DNA of 64,000 nucleotides from Aminipila terrae (GCF_010120715.1 NZ_CP047591.1:1736001-1800000); one strand, 5' to 3'; positions 14,747 to 24,341 are shown, counted from the first letter of the stretch. The notes: generated by a model from the letters alone, not told the origin. Translations and numbers: made by a program.

Positions 14747-15520
14747 ATGCTGAAAATAGAAAAGATGCACAAAACCTTCGGAAGAGGCACCATCAACGAA
14801 AAAGTAGCAATAGATAATCTGAGTCTCCATTTGGAGCCAGGTGATTTTGTTACGGTTATAGGTAGCAATGGTGCGGGCAAATCCACTCTTATGAATTGTA
14901 TATCCGGAGTGTTTCCCACGGATTCAGGCAAAGTAATTCTGGATGGTCGTGATATAACAAATCTGCCAGAGTTTAAGCGCTCCAGAATGATAGGCAGAGT
15001 TTTTCAGGATCCTTTGAAGGGAACTGCCTTTGATATGACCATTGAGGAAAACCTTTCCATTGCATATAATAAGAATCATTTTCATGGTATTCAGGCAGGC
15101 ATAAACAAGAAGCAAAGAGAAATCTTCAGGGAAAAATTATCTTTACTGGGAATGGGGCTGGAAGACAGAATGAAACAGAAGGCCAAGCTTTTGTCTGGTG
15201 GACAGAGACAGGCATTAACACTGTTTATGGCAGTTATGTCAAATCCAAAACTTCTCCTGTTAGATGAACACACAGCCGCCCTTGATCCCGGAGCTGCAGC
15301 AAAAGTATTGGAACTGACCGATTACTTTTCAAAAGAAGAAAAACTCTGTACCATGATGATTACCCATAACATGAAAGCCGCATTAGAACATGGAAACAGA
15401 ACCATTCTTATGAAAGAAGGCAGAATTGTTATGGATGTAAGCGGAGAAAAACGTAAGGAAATGACAGTTGAAAAGCTGATAGAGCAGTTTGAAATAGATA
15501 ATGACCGAATGCTACTATAA
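14747..15520 (+). CDS. trpZ: tryptophan ABC transporter ATP-binding protein (TrpZ-like)
   Basis: 257 residues. Walker A GSNGAGKSTL, signature LSGGQRQALTL, Walker B LLLDEHTAALDP (the DEHTAALDP variant is characteristic of this ATPase group), and switch region MMITHNMKAAL. AAGGAGG ribosome-binding site lies within the end of the permease gene. Last gene of the T-box operon, followed by a terminator. Confidence 0.9.
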   Translation: MLKIEKMHKTFGRGTINEKVAIDNLSLHLEPGDFVTVIGSNGAGKSTLMNCISGVFPTDSGKVILDGRDITNLPEFKRSRMIGRVFQDPLKGTAFDMTIEENLSIAYNKNHFHGIQAGINKKQREIFREKLSLLGMGLEDRMKQKAKLLSGGQRQALTLFMAVMSNPKLLLLDEHTAALDPGAAAKVLELTDYFSKEEKLCTMMITHNMKAALEHGNRTILMKEGRIVMDVSGEKRKEMTVEKLIEQFEIDNDRMLL

Positions 15521-15523
15521 TGC

Positions 15524-15554
15524 TAAAGAACCTTCATAAGAGGGTTCTTTTCTA
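15524..15554. terminator. terminator of trpXYZ, usable from both sides
   Basis: AAAGAACC, loop, GGTTCTTTT; also lies downstream of the small minus-strand peptide gene at 15599-15673. Confidence 0.8.
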
Positions 15555-15598
15555 TTTACAACTTAAATTTAAGATTATTAAGTTATAACATGATTTAA

Positions 15599-15673
15599 TT
15601 AGATGAACAGATAAGCAATCATAATAGCGAAAATCAATAAATGTGCAACGATATCGCTTATAAGTATTTTCAT
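15599..15673 (-). CDS. 24-residue hydrophobic peptide
   Basis: A small gene-like frame: ATG 15673 preceded by GGGCGGTGAT, ending TAA at 15599. The peptide begins MKILISDIVAH and ends IAYLFI; nearly all of it is one potential membrane helix. A -10-like TATACT lies about 45 nt upstream on the same strand, and the trpZ terminator lies downstream. Size and hydrophobicity resemble type I toxin or small membrane-regulator peptides, but I see no clear antisense RNA and no homologue is recalled. Treat as a candidate. Confidence 0.45.
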   Translation of the reverse strand: MKILISDIVAHLLIFAIMIAYLFI

Positions 15674-15850
15674 ATAATCACCGCCCGCAGATTAAATTTG
15701 TCTTAAGACGTTCTTAGTATAACCAGAAGAAGTAGATATATGCACTAATTATTATAATTGGATTCGCAAATTTTTTTAATAACTTGCTAGATTATTATGT
15801 ATGAAAAAAGAATTTCAGTAAACACTAATAATAAAAAAGGAGGTGGTAAT

Positions 15851-16114
15851 ATGGGTATTGTAGGCTGGATAGTTATAGGTGCACTGGCTGGGTGGATTGC
15901 TAGCATGGTTACAGGAAATAACAGACAAATGGGAGCTTTCATGAATATCCTGGTTGGTATAATTGGAGGTTTAGCTGGTGGACTGGTTATGAATCTGGTT
16001 GGCGGTGTAGGCATTACAGGCTTTAATTTATGGAGTTTGGCTGTAGCATGTATCGGAGCAATAGTCTTACTACTGATTGTAAATGCTTTTAAAAGAAAAG
16101 AATCTTATAGTTAA
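15851..16114 (+). CDS. GlsB/YeaQ/YmgE family stress-response membrane protein
   Basis: 87 residues, three glycine-rich transmembrane segments (GIVGWIVIGALAGWIASMV, then MNILVGIIGGLAGGLVM, then LAVACIGAIVLLLIV) and a short basic tail. Start at ATG 15851 after AGGAGGTGGTAAT; the frame upstream to 15797 has no ribosome-binding site. Family members are small stress-associated inner-membrane proteins of unclear biochemical role. Stands alone and is followed by a terminator. Confidence 0.9.
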   Translation: MGIVGWIVIGALAGWIASMVTGNNRQMGAFMNILVGIIGGLAGGLVMNLVGGVGITGFNLWSLAVACIGAIVLLLIVNAFKRKESYS

Positions 16115-16173
16115 CAACCTAATGAACTTATAAATAATGTGTTATTTTAATTTAAAATCATAAAGTAAAAGAA

Positions 16174-16210
16174 GGGTTAAAGTTATTAAATTAGCTTTAG
16201 CCCCTTTTAT
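16174..16210. terminator. terminator between glsB-like gene and nitroreductase
   Basis: A 12-bp stem with G:U pairs (GGGTTAAAGTTA / TAGCTTTAGCCC) and a T-rich tail; between convergent genes. Confidence 0.7.
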
Positions 16211-16220
16211 ATTTTAAAAT

Positions 16221-16883
16221 TTATTTAATTAAAGTATAAACTTCTTTCAAAGATTTTTTTTCTGGACTTTTTTGATTTTCCTGAGGGATACCTATTGCAA
16301 ATAAGTTTACAAAGAAATAGCCATCCTTTTCAAACCCGGTTTCTTCTTTCAAAACTTTTTCTATTTCAGCCGCTGCATAGTTTGCACTTGTTAGCCAGCA
16401 GGTACCGTATCCAAGGTCAATGGCTTTAAGTGTCAGGTTTTCACAGGCTGCACCAATGCTTTGCATGCCCGGATTCCTAAATCCCATTAAATCAAGCAAA
16501 AGTTCTTGTTCCGCACCAATCAGTTTATATTCATTGTACCCGGACGGCACATATACGGTAGCCATAGTAATAATTATGGCAGGAGCAGTATCACGCCAGA
16601 AAACAGTAAAGTTTTTACAGAACTTTCTAAAGCGGTCAGCCTTTTCTTTATCAACTTTATCCATCTCCAGACAGATAGACTCATTTTTTTCAGAGATTAC
16701 ATCTGCAATCTTTTGAATTATATTTCTGTTCTTAATCGCAACAAAGTGCCAGTTTTGCGTATTCTTCCCAGAAGGAGCAGTTGCCGCAGCTTTGATTATA
16801 TCTTCTAAATCTGCATCAGGAATGCCACCTTCCTGGTAACGCCTGATACTTTGCCTCTTCTCTATAATTGTTTGTAATTCCAT
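16221..16883 (-). CDS. nitroreductase family protein
   Basis: 220 residues, FMN-dependent NAD(P)H oxidoreductase fold. The N-terminal RQSIRRYQEGGIPDADLEDI and AATAPSGKNTQNWHFVAI carry the FMN-binding arginine/serine pattern; GIGAACENLTL-like segment (SIGAACENLTLKAIDLGYGTC) and LFAIGIPQE match the family. The ATG follows GGAGGAAGTT. Physiological substrate unknown. Confidence 0.9.
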   Translation of the reverse strand: MELQTIIEKRQSIRRYQEGGIPDADLEDIIKAAATAPSGKNTQNWHFVAIKNRNIIQKIADVISEKNESICLEMDKVDKEKADRFRKFCKNFTVFWRDTAPAIIITMATVYVPSGYNEYKLIGAEQELLLDLMGFRNPGMQSIGAACENLTLKAIDLGYGTCWLTSANYAAAEIEKVLKEETGFEKDGYFFVNLFAIGIPQENQKSPEKKSLKEVYTLIK

Positions 16884-16923
16884 AACTTCCTCCTAAAAAT
16901 ATCCTTCACCTGCATACATGCAT

Positions 16924-16952
16924 AGTGTAGCACTATTTGGCAGACAATTCAA
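16924..16952 (-). promoter_or_regulatory. nitroreductase promoter
   Basis: On the minus strand TTGAAT (16952-16947), 17-bp spacer, TACACT (16929-16924). Confidence 0.6.
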
Positions 16953-17112
16953 GTTTACGGTTAGTGTAAGCCCTGATTAAAGCGGTTATGCAAGAAATAC
17001 TTTTAAAGGGAAATTATATAGCATCTTCTTTAAATATAAGATAGAATGAGATATATAATTTAAGGATTAAAGCAGAATTAGTAGAATTAGTTTTATAAGG
17101 TGGTGTGAATAA

Positions 17113-18965
17113 GTGCTGTTTAATTTAAACCAACTGGGTATTTTTACTGATATGATGAAAGAAGGCTTTATTTACGTTGATAAAGATTTTCGGATTAAAC
17201 TATATAATAAAAGAGCCAAAGAGATTTTTGGCATAGATAAAAGTATGGGGATAGGTCATCCAGCAGGCTCCATTAAAAATGGAGATATTGTTATTATAGG
17301 AGATAACTGTCTGGGCAAAGATGATGGAAGCTTAATACCTGAGAGTCTAAGAAAGATTGGAATATGGGACAATAATATTCAGAGTAAAGATTTATTTATG
17401 GGAGTAGGGCTTTTGAGGATGACAGTATACAACCTGTATATAAATATTACCATCAAAATGAGAGCTTTAAAGAGCTCTTCTCACTAAAAACAAAAGTGTT
17501 GGGATTTAATATTTCTGTGGATATTGATGATAAAAGTATAACCATTTCTTTTGGAGATAAAAGTTTTGTAATGAATTACAACAATTCTATCGGCCATATG
17601 GTTATTGTTGACAGGGATACGTTCAAAGTAAAGTTTTACCAGACAAACGGATATACAGCCAGAGGAGAAGGAATCCAGGACATGCTGAATGGGAAGGTTT
17701 ATTTGGCAAAGGGTCCTTCTGTGGATGAATTTAACGTTATAGGCAAAAAGATTTCCAGTATACATAAGGGCAGCGCAGCTATCAAAGAGCTGTGTAATAT
17801 GGCAAAGGGTGATAACGTCAGCTATAAGGATAAGTTCTCTGAAATAAACGGTTTCCCTACTTTATGCTCTATCTTCCCGGTGGAACTCAAGGGCGAAAGA
17901 AAAGGAGCTGTCTTAAAGGTGGAAGATATCTCTACTCTTCAAAATGTCATTAAAGAAAGAAATGATGCTCTTGCTTATGTAGAAGAAATGAAAAAGATTA
18001 TCAATGATAACGTGCTGGATTACGAAGGTTTATCTAATATCAAAGGGGAAAGCCGGGTTATGCGCAATGTAAAAAAACTGGCGTATAAGGCTTCAAACAC
18101 CAATTCTACTGTATTGCTGCTGGGGGAAAGCGGAACAGGTAAATCCTATCTTGCTGAAAGCATTCATAATGCAAGCCAGAAACAGGACAAACCTTTTATT
18201 CACGTGAATTGCGGGGCAATGCCAGAAACCCTGTTGGAGAGCGAATTATTTGGATATGAAAAAGGATCTTTTACAGGGGCAAATCATGAGGGAAAGGTAG
18301 GCTTATTTGAAAAAGCCAGAGGGGGAACAATTTTTCTGGATGAAATTGGTGATATCAGTCTGGCAGCACAAGTGAAACTTCTTGGAGTTTTGCAGAATAA
18401 AACCTTTTTTAAGATTGGAGGTACTACTGAAATAACTGCCGATGTCCGAATAATTGCGGCTACTAATAAAAACCTGGAAGAGGAAATCAGAGAGGGGAAG
18501 TTCAGAGAGGATTTATTTTATCGGTTGAACGTTTTTCCAATCTGGATGCCCCCTTTGAGAGAAAGAAGAGAAGATATCAGTTATTTATCCAATCAAATAC
18601 TAAACCAGATTTGTGATAAATTAGAATGTGGTGAGAAATTTATTTCACCAGCAGCTCAGAAGGTTCTTTTTGCCTATGACTGGCCGGGAAATGTGAGGGA
18701 ATTGGAAAATATTCTTGAAAGAGCAGCAAACATTGCGGACGGAAGAATTATTACTGAAAATCATCTGCCAGAAAAAATTTCAAATAACGAATATGGAAGT
18801 CGTACAGCAGGCTGGAAAAGTTTCCAGGAATATGTTGAAGAGGCTGAGAAAAGAGCCGTATTGGAGACCCTTGCTTATTGTAATAACGATAAAAAGAAGG
18901 CCATGCAGGCTTTAAAAATGGGTAAAACTAATTTCTATCAGAAATTAAAGAAATATGGAATTTAA
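17113..18965 (+). CDS. sigma54-dependent transcriptional activator (PAS/AAA+/Fis), apparent frameshift
   Basis: Enhancer-binding protein for RNA polymerase with sigma54. GTG 17113 behind AAGGTGGTG begins an N-terminal PAS-like sensory region (IYVDKDFRIKLYNKRAKEIF). The frame closes at 17487, while a second frame opens before 17496; reading the second frame backwards gives SRAFEDDSIQPVYKYYHQNE directly behind the first, so one G missing from the run at 17400-17402 explains the split. Corrected length about 617 residues. The AAA+ domain has Walker A GESGTGKS, GSFTGA (variant of the sigma54-contact loop GAFTGA), and Walker B TIFLDEIGD; the C-terminus is a Fis-type helix-turn-helix (KKKAMQALKMGKTNFYQKL). 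Likely activates the downstream lysA-agcS operon, which has a matching promoter and upstream sites. Confidence 0.88.
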
Positions 18966-18984
18966 TAATAGAACTTTAACGAAG

Positions 18985-19073
18985 TTCGGAAAAACGGAAT
19001 GCAGTTCACAAAAAAGAACTGCATTTTTCAATGCTACCACCTCTTTATTTTTAAATATTCCGAAAAAACGGAA
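18985..19073. promoter_or_regulatory. two candidate enhancer (UAS) sites for the sigma54 activator
   Basis: TTCGGAAAAACGGAA (18985-18999) and TTCCGAAAAAACGGAA (19058-19073). The second is a dyad with TTCCG/CGGAA arms, extendable by AT-rich flanks; the first is nearly the same. They lie about 50-150 bp upstream of the -24/-12 promoter, the usual position for enhancer sites. The first partly overlaps the terminator stem at 18998. Confidence 0.6.
18998..19028 (+). terminator. terminator of the sigma54 activator gene
   Basis: AATGCAGTTC, loop ACAAAAAA, GAACTGCATTTTT. Confidence 0.88.
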
Positions 19074-19124
19074 AATATTTATATTCGATTTAGGTAAAGG
19101 CTGCAATTCCAAAGGTTATCTACT

Positions 19125-19140
19125 TGGCATGATTCTTGAT
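19125..19140 (+). promoter_or_regulatory. sigma54 (-24/-12) promoter of lysA-agcS
   Basis: TGGCAT (19125-19130), five bases, TTGAT (19136-19140). The spacing is exactly that of the TGGCAC-N5-TTGCW consensus; the -12 GC is GA here. The position 47 nt before the lysA start and the neighbouring sigma54 activator support it. Confidence 0.7.
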
Positions 19141-19186
19141 TATAGATAATAGTAAGAAAGAACCAAAAGACAGAAAGGAGAAAGAT

Positions 19187-20455
19187 ATGAATAATAAGGA
19201 TTTTATTTTTGATGGCTGCAATATGAGTGAAATTGCCGGAAAGTACGGCACTCCCCTTTATGTAATGTCTGAGTCGTCTATTTTGGAAAGATGCAGGGAA
19301 ATTAAGGAGGATTTTCTGGACAAATATCCAAATACCAGAGCAGTATTTGCCAGCAAGGCATTCCAGACTTTGGAGATATGCAGAATGGTAACAAATGAAG
19401 GGCTGGGGCTTGATACAGTGTCAGGGGGTGAAATTTATACTGCGTATAAGGCAGGAGTCCCTATGGAAAATCTTGATTTTCATGGAAACAATAAAACTTT
19501 GGATGAAATAAAGATGGCCGTTGACTATAACGTAGGCAGAGTTGTGGTTGATAATATGTATGAATTGGAAGCACTGAATGAATATGCAGAAAAGAAAAAT
19601 AAAAGAGTAAAAATTCTGTTCAGGATTACACCAGGTGTAGACTGTCATACGCATAAATTTATCACAACAGGGCAGCTTGACTCAAAGTTCGGAATACCCC
19701 TTGATAAGGAGGTAACAAATGATTTCATTAAGATTGCACTGGACAAGAAAAATATAGAATTGATGGGATTTCATTTCCATGTAGGATCCCAACTGGCAAC
19801 AAATGAATCTCACCTTGCAGCACTAATGGTTGCAATAAATTTAATTAAGGATGTGAAACAGGTATTAGGCTTTGAAACCAAAGAACTGAATATTGGTGGA
19901 GGATTTGGAATACATTATGTAGAAAGTGAAAAGAGAGTAAGAATCAGTGAGTTCATTGATCCAATTATGAAGGAACTTTATGATAAATGCAAGGAATATG
20001 AACTGATGATTCCTCAGGTTACTATAGAACCAGGACGATGGATTGTTGGGGAAGCAGGTGTCACTTTATATACTATTGGCTCCATAAAAGAAATCCCTGG
20101 AGTGCGAAAGTACATAGGCATTGATGGAGGCATGACAGACAATATAAGACCAGGACTTTACGGAGCAAAATACGATGCAGTTATAGCAAACAAGATGGAT
20201 CAATCCATTAAAGAAAAAGTTACCATAGCAGGTAAGTGCTGCGAAAGCACAGATATCCTCATTTATGATATAGAACTGCCTAAAGCTGAGTCAGGGGACA
20301 CCCTTGCAGTATTCAGTACAGGGGCATATTGCTATTCAATGGCAAGCAATTATAATAAAATACCAAGGCCTGCAGTAGTTATGGTAAAGGACGGAAAAGA
20401 CAGATTAATTGTTAAAAGAGAAACTTATGACGATTTAATTTCCAGAGAGATATAG
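19187..20455 (+). CDS. lysA: diaminopimelate decarboxylase family protein
   Basis: 422 residues; PLP-dependent fold III decarboxylase. The PLP lysine is in FASKAFQ (Lys57), with HFHVGSQ, GGGFGIHY and EPGRWIVGEAG for cofactor phosphate binding and CCESTD / YCYSMASNYN for the dimer active site. Start at ATG 19187 after GAAAGGAG; the longer frame from 19136 begins in the promoter. The family converts meso-diaminopimelate to lysine. Its control by sigma54 and pairing with an amino-acid symporter is unusual for lysine biosynthesis and suggests a catabolic or amino-acid-responsive role; related decarboxylases acting on other basic amino acids cannot be excluded. Confidence 0.88.
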   Translation: MNNKDFIFDGCNMSEIAGKYGTPLYVMSESSILERCREIKEDFLDKYPNTRAVFASKAFQTLEICRMVTNEGLGLDTVSGGEIYTAYKAGVPMENLDFHGNNKTLDEIKMAVDYNVGRVVVDNMYELEALNEYAEKKNKRVKILFRITPGVDCHTHKFITTGQLDSKFGIPLDKEVTNDFIKIALDKKNIELMGFHFHVGSQLATNESHLAALMVAINLIKDVKQVLGFETKELNIGGGFGIHYVESEKRVRISEFIDPIMKELYDKCKEYELMIPQVTIEPGRWIVGEAGVTLYTIGSIKEIPGVRKYIGIDGGMTDNIRPGLYGAKYDAVIANKMDQSIKEKVTIAGKCCESTDILIYDIELPKAESGDTLAVFSTGAYCYSMASNYNKIPRPAVVMVKDGKDRLIVKRETYDDLISREI

Positions 20456-20467
20456 GAGGATAGTTTT

Positions 20468-22069
20468 ATGAGTGAGTTATTTGATGCAGTCAATGCTTTT
20501 TTTGCATTCATTGTACCGATTTCAGATTTTTTATGGGAATTTCCGACAAACTTTGAATGGTATGCTCAGATTCCGGTATTGGGCAATTTTGCTCTTTCAA
20601 TACTAATACTGGCTGGAGCAGGAATATATTTCACTATCAAGACTAGATTCGTACAGGTAAAAAGATTTTCAAGAAGTATTAAAATTGTTGCCAACAGGCA
20701 GGCTACAGAAACCGGAATATCTCCTTTTGCAGCATTTATGCTAAGCTCTGCCATGCGTGTTGGACCAGGAAATATTATGGGTGTTACAGGAGCTGTTTCA
20801 GTAGGAGGACCAGGTGCAATATTCTGGATGTATGTAATGGCATTGTTCGGAATGGCAACCGGATTTACTGAAGCTGTTCTAGCCCAATTGTTTAAGGAAA
20901 AAAAGGGAGATGAGTATGTAGGTGGACTGCCGTTTTATGGAATGAAAATCATAGGCAATAAAAAATGGGTTGGAATTGTGCTGGCTCTTTTATTTATCAT
21001 CTATGCCCTATTTAATGTTCCAAGTCAGACATTCCATCTGTTTACAGCATTAGGCTCAGTAGCTAACACCTTAGGAAATACAACTTATGATCGAACATCA
21101 CCAGTATATTATGCCATTGGTATTGTTCTTATTGTTGCTATAGCAGCGCTTGTACTGGGTGGAATGAAACGTGTAACAAAGTTCACAGATATTTGTGTTC
21201 CTGTTATGGCTGTTGTATACTGCGGTATCGTTTTTATCCTTATTATCGTTAATTATCGTAGCATCCCTTATTTCTTCTCTGCAGTAATCGGAGGAGCATT
21301 TTCACCTGAAGCTATTTTCGGTGGACTTTTCGGAGTTGCTTTGCAGCAAGGAATAAAAAGAGGACTTATGGCAAATGAAGCCGGTCAAGGTACAATAACC
21401 ATGGCTGCTTCTGCTGCAAGCAACAAGCATCCAATTGATCAGGGTTTAGTACAATCCATGGGCGTATTCTTTGATACCTTTATTATCTGTTCTATGGCTG
21501 GGTTTGTTGTGGTAATGGCCCATGTATGGACAGGAGATACAGGGGTTGCATGGGATGCAATCAGAGATGACAAGCTGGGAGTATATATGCTTTCTGCCCA
21601 GACTCTGGCTCCTGGCGTGGCCATGGACTCTGCTGTAAAAGTAATATTATCAATATGTTATGCACTCTTTGCTTTTACTACACTAATCGGTATGATTATC
21701 TTTGCGGAAATTAGTGCAAATATGATTTCTAAAGATAAAAAGTTTATTATGGGAATCAGACTTCTGGGTTCATTGTTCTTTGTGCCTTTTGGTGTTCTTA
21801 CCGTGCTGGCAAATCTTCAGCTGGGAAACATCTGGTATCTGGTAGACTTAATGAATATATTCCTGGTATTTATTAATGTACCTATTATTCTTAAGGGTAG
21901 TAAATACGTATTCAAAGCCCTGGAACATTACAATAGAACAGATGGAAAGGAAGGCTTTGTATCTGCAAGAGATATAGGTTTGGAGACCTCATACTGGACT
22001 GAAGAGGCACAACTTGCAAGAGATCAATTTCACAGTAAGCAGGAAGAGTCACGTAAGTCGGTAAGTTAA
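20468..22069 (+). CDS. sodium:alanine symporter family protein (AGCS)
   Basis: 533 residues, about eleven membrane segments. Family hallmarks include FAAFMLSSAMRVGPGNIMGV, GGPGAIFWMYVMALFGMAT, ALQQGIKRGLMANEAGQGT (the AGCS NEAGxG signature) and the C-terminal NLQLGNIWYLVDLMN. Twelve bases behind lysA with GGAGG in the gap, so the two are one operon under the sigma54 promoter. Transports a small amino acid with sodium; the substrate may be related to the decarboxylase reaction. Confidence 0.92.
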   Translation: MSELFDAVNAFFAFIVPISDFLWEFPTNFEWYAQIPVLGNFALSILILAGAGIYFTIKTRFVQVKRFSRSIKIVANRQATETGISPFAAFMLSSAMRVGPGNIMGVTGAVSVGGPGAIFWMYVMALFGMATGFTEAVLAQLFKEKKGDEYVGGLPFYGMKIIGNKKWVGIVLALLFIIYALFNVPSQTFHLFTALGSVANTLGNTTYDRTSPVYYAIGIVLIVAIAALVLGGMKRVTKFTDICVPVMAVVYCGIVFILIIVNYRSIPYFFSAVIGGAFSPEAIFGGLFGVALQQGIKRGLMANEAGQGTITMAASAASNKHPIDQGLVQSMGVFFDTFIICSMAGFVVVMAHVWTGDTGVAWDAIRDDKLGVYMLSAQTLAPGVAMDSAVKVILSICYALFAFTTLIGMIIFAEISANMISKDKKFIMGIRLLGSLFFVPFGVLTVLANLQLGNIWYLVDLMNIFLVFINVPIILKGSKYVFKALEHYNRTDGKEGFVSARDIGLETSYWTEEAQLARDQFHSKQEESRKSVS

Positions 22070-22093
22070 ATTGCTAGTAAAATCACTAAATAT

Positions 22094-22125
22094 AAATAAG
22101 GCTGGTTGTTAAACCAGCCTTATTT
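22094..22125. terminator. bidirectional terminator
   Basis: A 14-bp stem, AAATAAGGCTGGTT with its complement, loop GTTA; the right arm overlaps the stop codon of the convergent DUF4130 gene. Confidence 0.88.
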
Positions 22126-22855
22126 ATATTTCTGTAAGATGTTTCCAATAACGGACTGGCATAAAATTTTTCTGACATTTAGGGTTAGTACGTTCTTTAA
22201 TGGCAATAGTCTCAAAATATTTTTTCCAAAGAGCACGGTATTCTTTTTCATTTTGTGATATATGGGGCAGATTTTTTTCAGTAAAATCTGTAATGTACCA
22301 TTCTCCTCCCTGAGCTACCAGAGCTTTACCACGTCGCTTGTCATGAATGATAAAGGGTTCATTTTTATATCGATCCGTGAAATGATCTGCCAGAAATTCC
22401 AGAATATCATGGTCTGGTTCTAAAACAGCATAAAGAACTTCTCCTTCCAGCACTGAAAACCGTAGCAAACCTAAAATCCGGTGAACTTCCGCTGTAACTT
22501 TCTTTTCAGCTTTTTCTACGGGAGAAACATAAGGGTTACCATGAAGCAGGCGGATTTTAGAACCTTGTTTAAATCCTAAGCGGATGTAATTTAAAAGCAG
22601 CATTTCACGGTTAATCACTGTGGACAGAAAAACCCGGTATATACGTTGTAAATCGTAAGGTGATATTTTTTGCCCAATTGCGTCATAAACTTTAGCCGCT
22701 TTGTCTCCCTGGGTTTTAATCTCTACAAACGTATTCAAAATACTGGGCTGATAATTATCGAAAGTAAAAATGCCGGCTGCTTTTTCTTCATAATAGTGAT
22801 AGTAAATGCAGGTCAGGAAACCTTCAAAACTACCATCATATAAGTAATCCACCAT
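22124..22855 (-). CDS. TIGR03915/DUF4130 family putative DNA metabolism protein
   Basis: 243 residues from the ATG at 22855 (MVDYLYDGSFEGFLTCIYYH, the family's usual N-terminus); a longer frame to 22897 overlaps the upstream gene more. The C-terminal half is DUF4130-like (WYITDFTEKNLPHISQNE, then ALWKKYFETIAIKERTNPKCQ). These proteins are nearly always encoded next to the TIGR03916 radical SAM protein, as here with 20-nt overlap, and are annotated as putative DNA metabolism proteins. Function is not experimentally known to me. Under the same LexA-boxed promoter. Confidence 0.88.
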   Translation of the reverse strand: MVDYLYDGSFEGFLTCIYYHYYEEKAAGIFTFDNYQPSILNTFVEIKTQGDKAAKVYDAIGQKISPYDLQRIYRVFLSTVINREMLLLNYIRLGFKQGSKIRLLHGNPYVSPVEKAEKKVTAEVHRILGLLRFSVLEGEVLYAVLEPDHDILEFLADHFTDRYKNEPFIIHDKRRGKALVAQGGEWYITDFTEKNLPHISQNEKEYRALWKKYFETIAIKERTNPKCQKNFMPVRYWKHLTEI

Positions 22856-24341
22856 TTGATTCCAGGCTCCTTTTCGATTTAGACTGTTGAGGTGCACCTA
22901 AGCTGAATGCCCCGGGCGAAAACATTGAAATCTGAGTTTCATCGTTAATAGGCAATAAACGACTTTTTATTCTGCAGGGTTCTAATATTTTCCCTTTTAT
23001 ATATTCTGGCATCAGATCTTTTTCGCCATAATACTTGCCAGAACAGGTCAAAAAGAATTTGGCCCTTTTTAATACTACCCCCATTTTTTTTAAATCATCA
23101 TACTTCACCGCGGCAACTTTCCTCTGTCTTACTATACGAAGCGCGGATACTGTACCCACACCAGGTATGCGTAAAAGTTCCTCCATAGATGCTTTATTTA
23201 TTTCAATGGGGAAAAGGTTTATATTTCTTAAGGCCCATGTAATCTTTGGATCTAAATCCAGATCAAGGTTTGGTTCTTCCTTGGTGAACATTTCATCCGC
23301 AGTAAAACCATAGAACCGTAAAAGCCAGTCTGCCTGATAAAGTCGATGTTCACGGATTAAAGGAGGAGCAGTAAAGACGGAAGGTAACAAGGGTGAATCA
23401 GTGACCGGAATATAAGCACTAAAATATACTCGCTTCATTTTAAAAGAGCGGTATAAACTTTCAGAGGTTTTTACAATCTGACTGTCAGTTTCTGTTCCTG
23501 CTCCAATTATCATTTGTGTAGTCTGGCCTGCAGGTGCAAATTTCTCTTTATATTTATATCTTGCTTCCCGAATCAAAGCATTGCCAGCGGGGCTTCCCAT
23601 CTGATACAGGCTGCCATCACCTATATCAGCATTTGCACCTTCTGGCTGTATCAGTTCTCTACCTTCCGGATTCAAATAATTTAATGGGTTATTCAGATTC
23701 TGTCCTTTAAACATAGTTCCCGGTCCTTTAAGAGATTTTTGCTCAATCAAAGTATTGGTTATCTGTTTCATCGGGGCAAAAATTGCTCTTGCTTTTTTCT
23801 GAGGAGCGAGCCTTTGGAGACTTTCTTCAGTTGGAAGTTCGATATTTACACTTAATCTGTCAGCAACCATACCTATGGCATGAGTTAGCTCCTGGGATAC
23901 GCCGGGAATAATCTTAGCATGAATATATCCAGCAAAACCATATTCATATCTTAAGATAGATAAACAATGTAATATTCTTTCAGCGGTATAATCAGGAGAG
24001 ACTTCAACGGCTGAACTTAAAAATAGCCCCTCTATATAGTTACGTCTGTAAAATTCCATGGTCAGTTCTGCAAGTTCAGCAGGTTCAAAGCTGGCTCGTT
24101 CCACATCAACGCTTCTGCGATTTACGCAATATTGGCAATCGTAAACACATTTATTTGTAAAAAGCACTTTTAGCAGTGAAATGCATCGACCGTCTGCGGA
24201 CCAGGAATGGCAGATGCCTGCACAAGATGCATTTCCCATTCGCCCCACATTTTTTCGCTCCACGCCACTTGTAGAACAGGAGACATCATATTTTGCACTG
24301 TCAGCTAAAATCTTTAATTTATCCATTAAGGAACTATCCAT
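22836..24341 (-). CDS. putative DNA modification/repair radical SAM protein (TIGR03916)
   Basis: 501 residues. Radical SAM cluster motif CVYDCQYC (CxxxCxxC, residues about 65-72) with a further cysteine cluster CSTSG/CAGICHSW near the N-terminus, SAM-binding region around VSPDYTAERILHCLSILR, and a C-terminal helix-hairpin-helix motif LLRIPGVGTVSALRIVRQR, a DNA-binding element. ATG after AGGAGGAAGACC. Family members are thought to act on DNA, but the reaction is not established. Two LexA boxes flank its promoter, which is independent support for a DNA-damage role. Confidence 0.9.
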   Translation of the reverse strand: MDSSLMDKLKILADSAKYDVSCSTSGVERKNVGRMGNASCAGICHSWSADGRCISLLKVLFTNKCVYDCQYCVNRRSVDVERASFEPAELAELTMEFYRRNYIEGLFLSSAVEVSPDYTAERILHCLSILRYEYGFAGYIHAKIIPGVSQELTHAIGMVADRLSVNIELPTEESLQRLAPQKKARAIFAPMKQITNTLIEQKSLKGPGTMFKGQNLNNPLNYLNPEGRELIQPEGANADIGDGSLYQMGSPAGNALIREARYKYKEKFAPAGQTTQMIIGAGTETDSQIVKTSESLYRSFKMKRVYFSAYIPVTDSPLLPSVFTAPPLIREHRLYQADWLLRFYGFTADEMFTKEEPNLDLDLDPKITWALRNINLFPIEINKASMEELLRIPGVGTVSALRIVRQRKVAAVKYDDLKKMGVVLKRAKFFLTCSGKYYGEKDLMPEYIKGKILEPCRIKSRLLPINDETQISMFSPGAFSLGAPQQSKSKRSLESNGGLLI

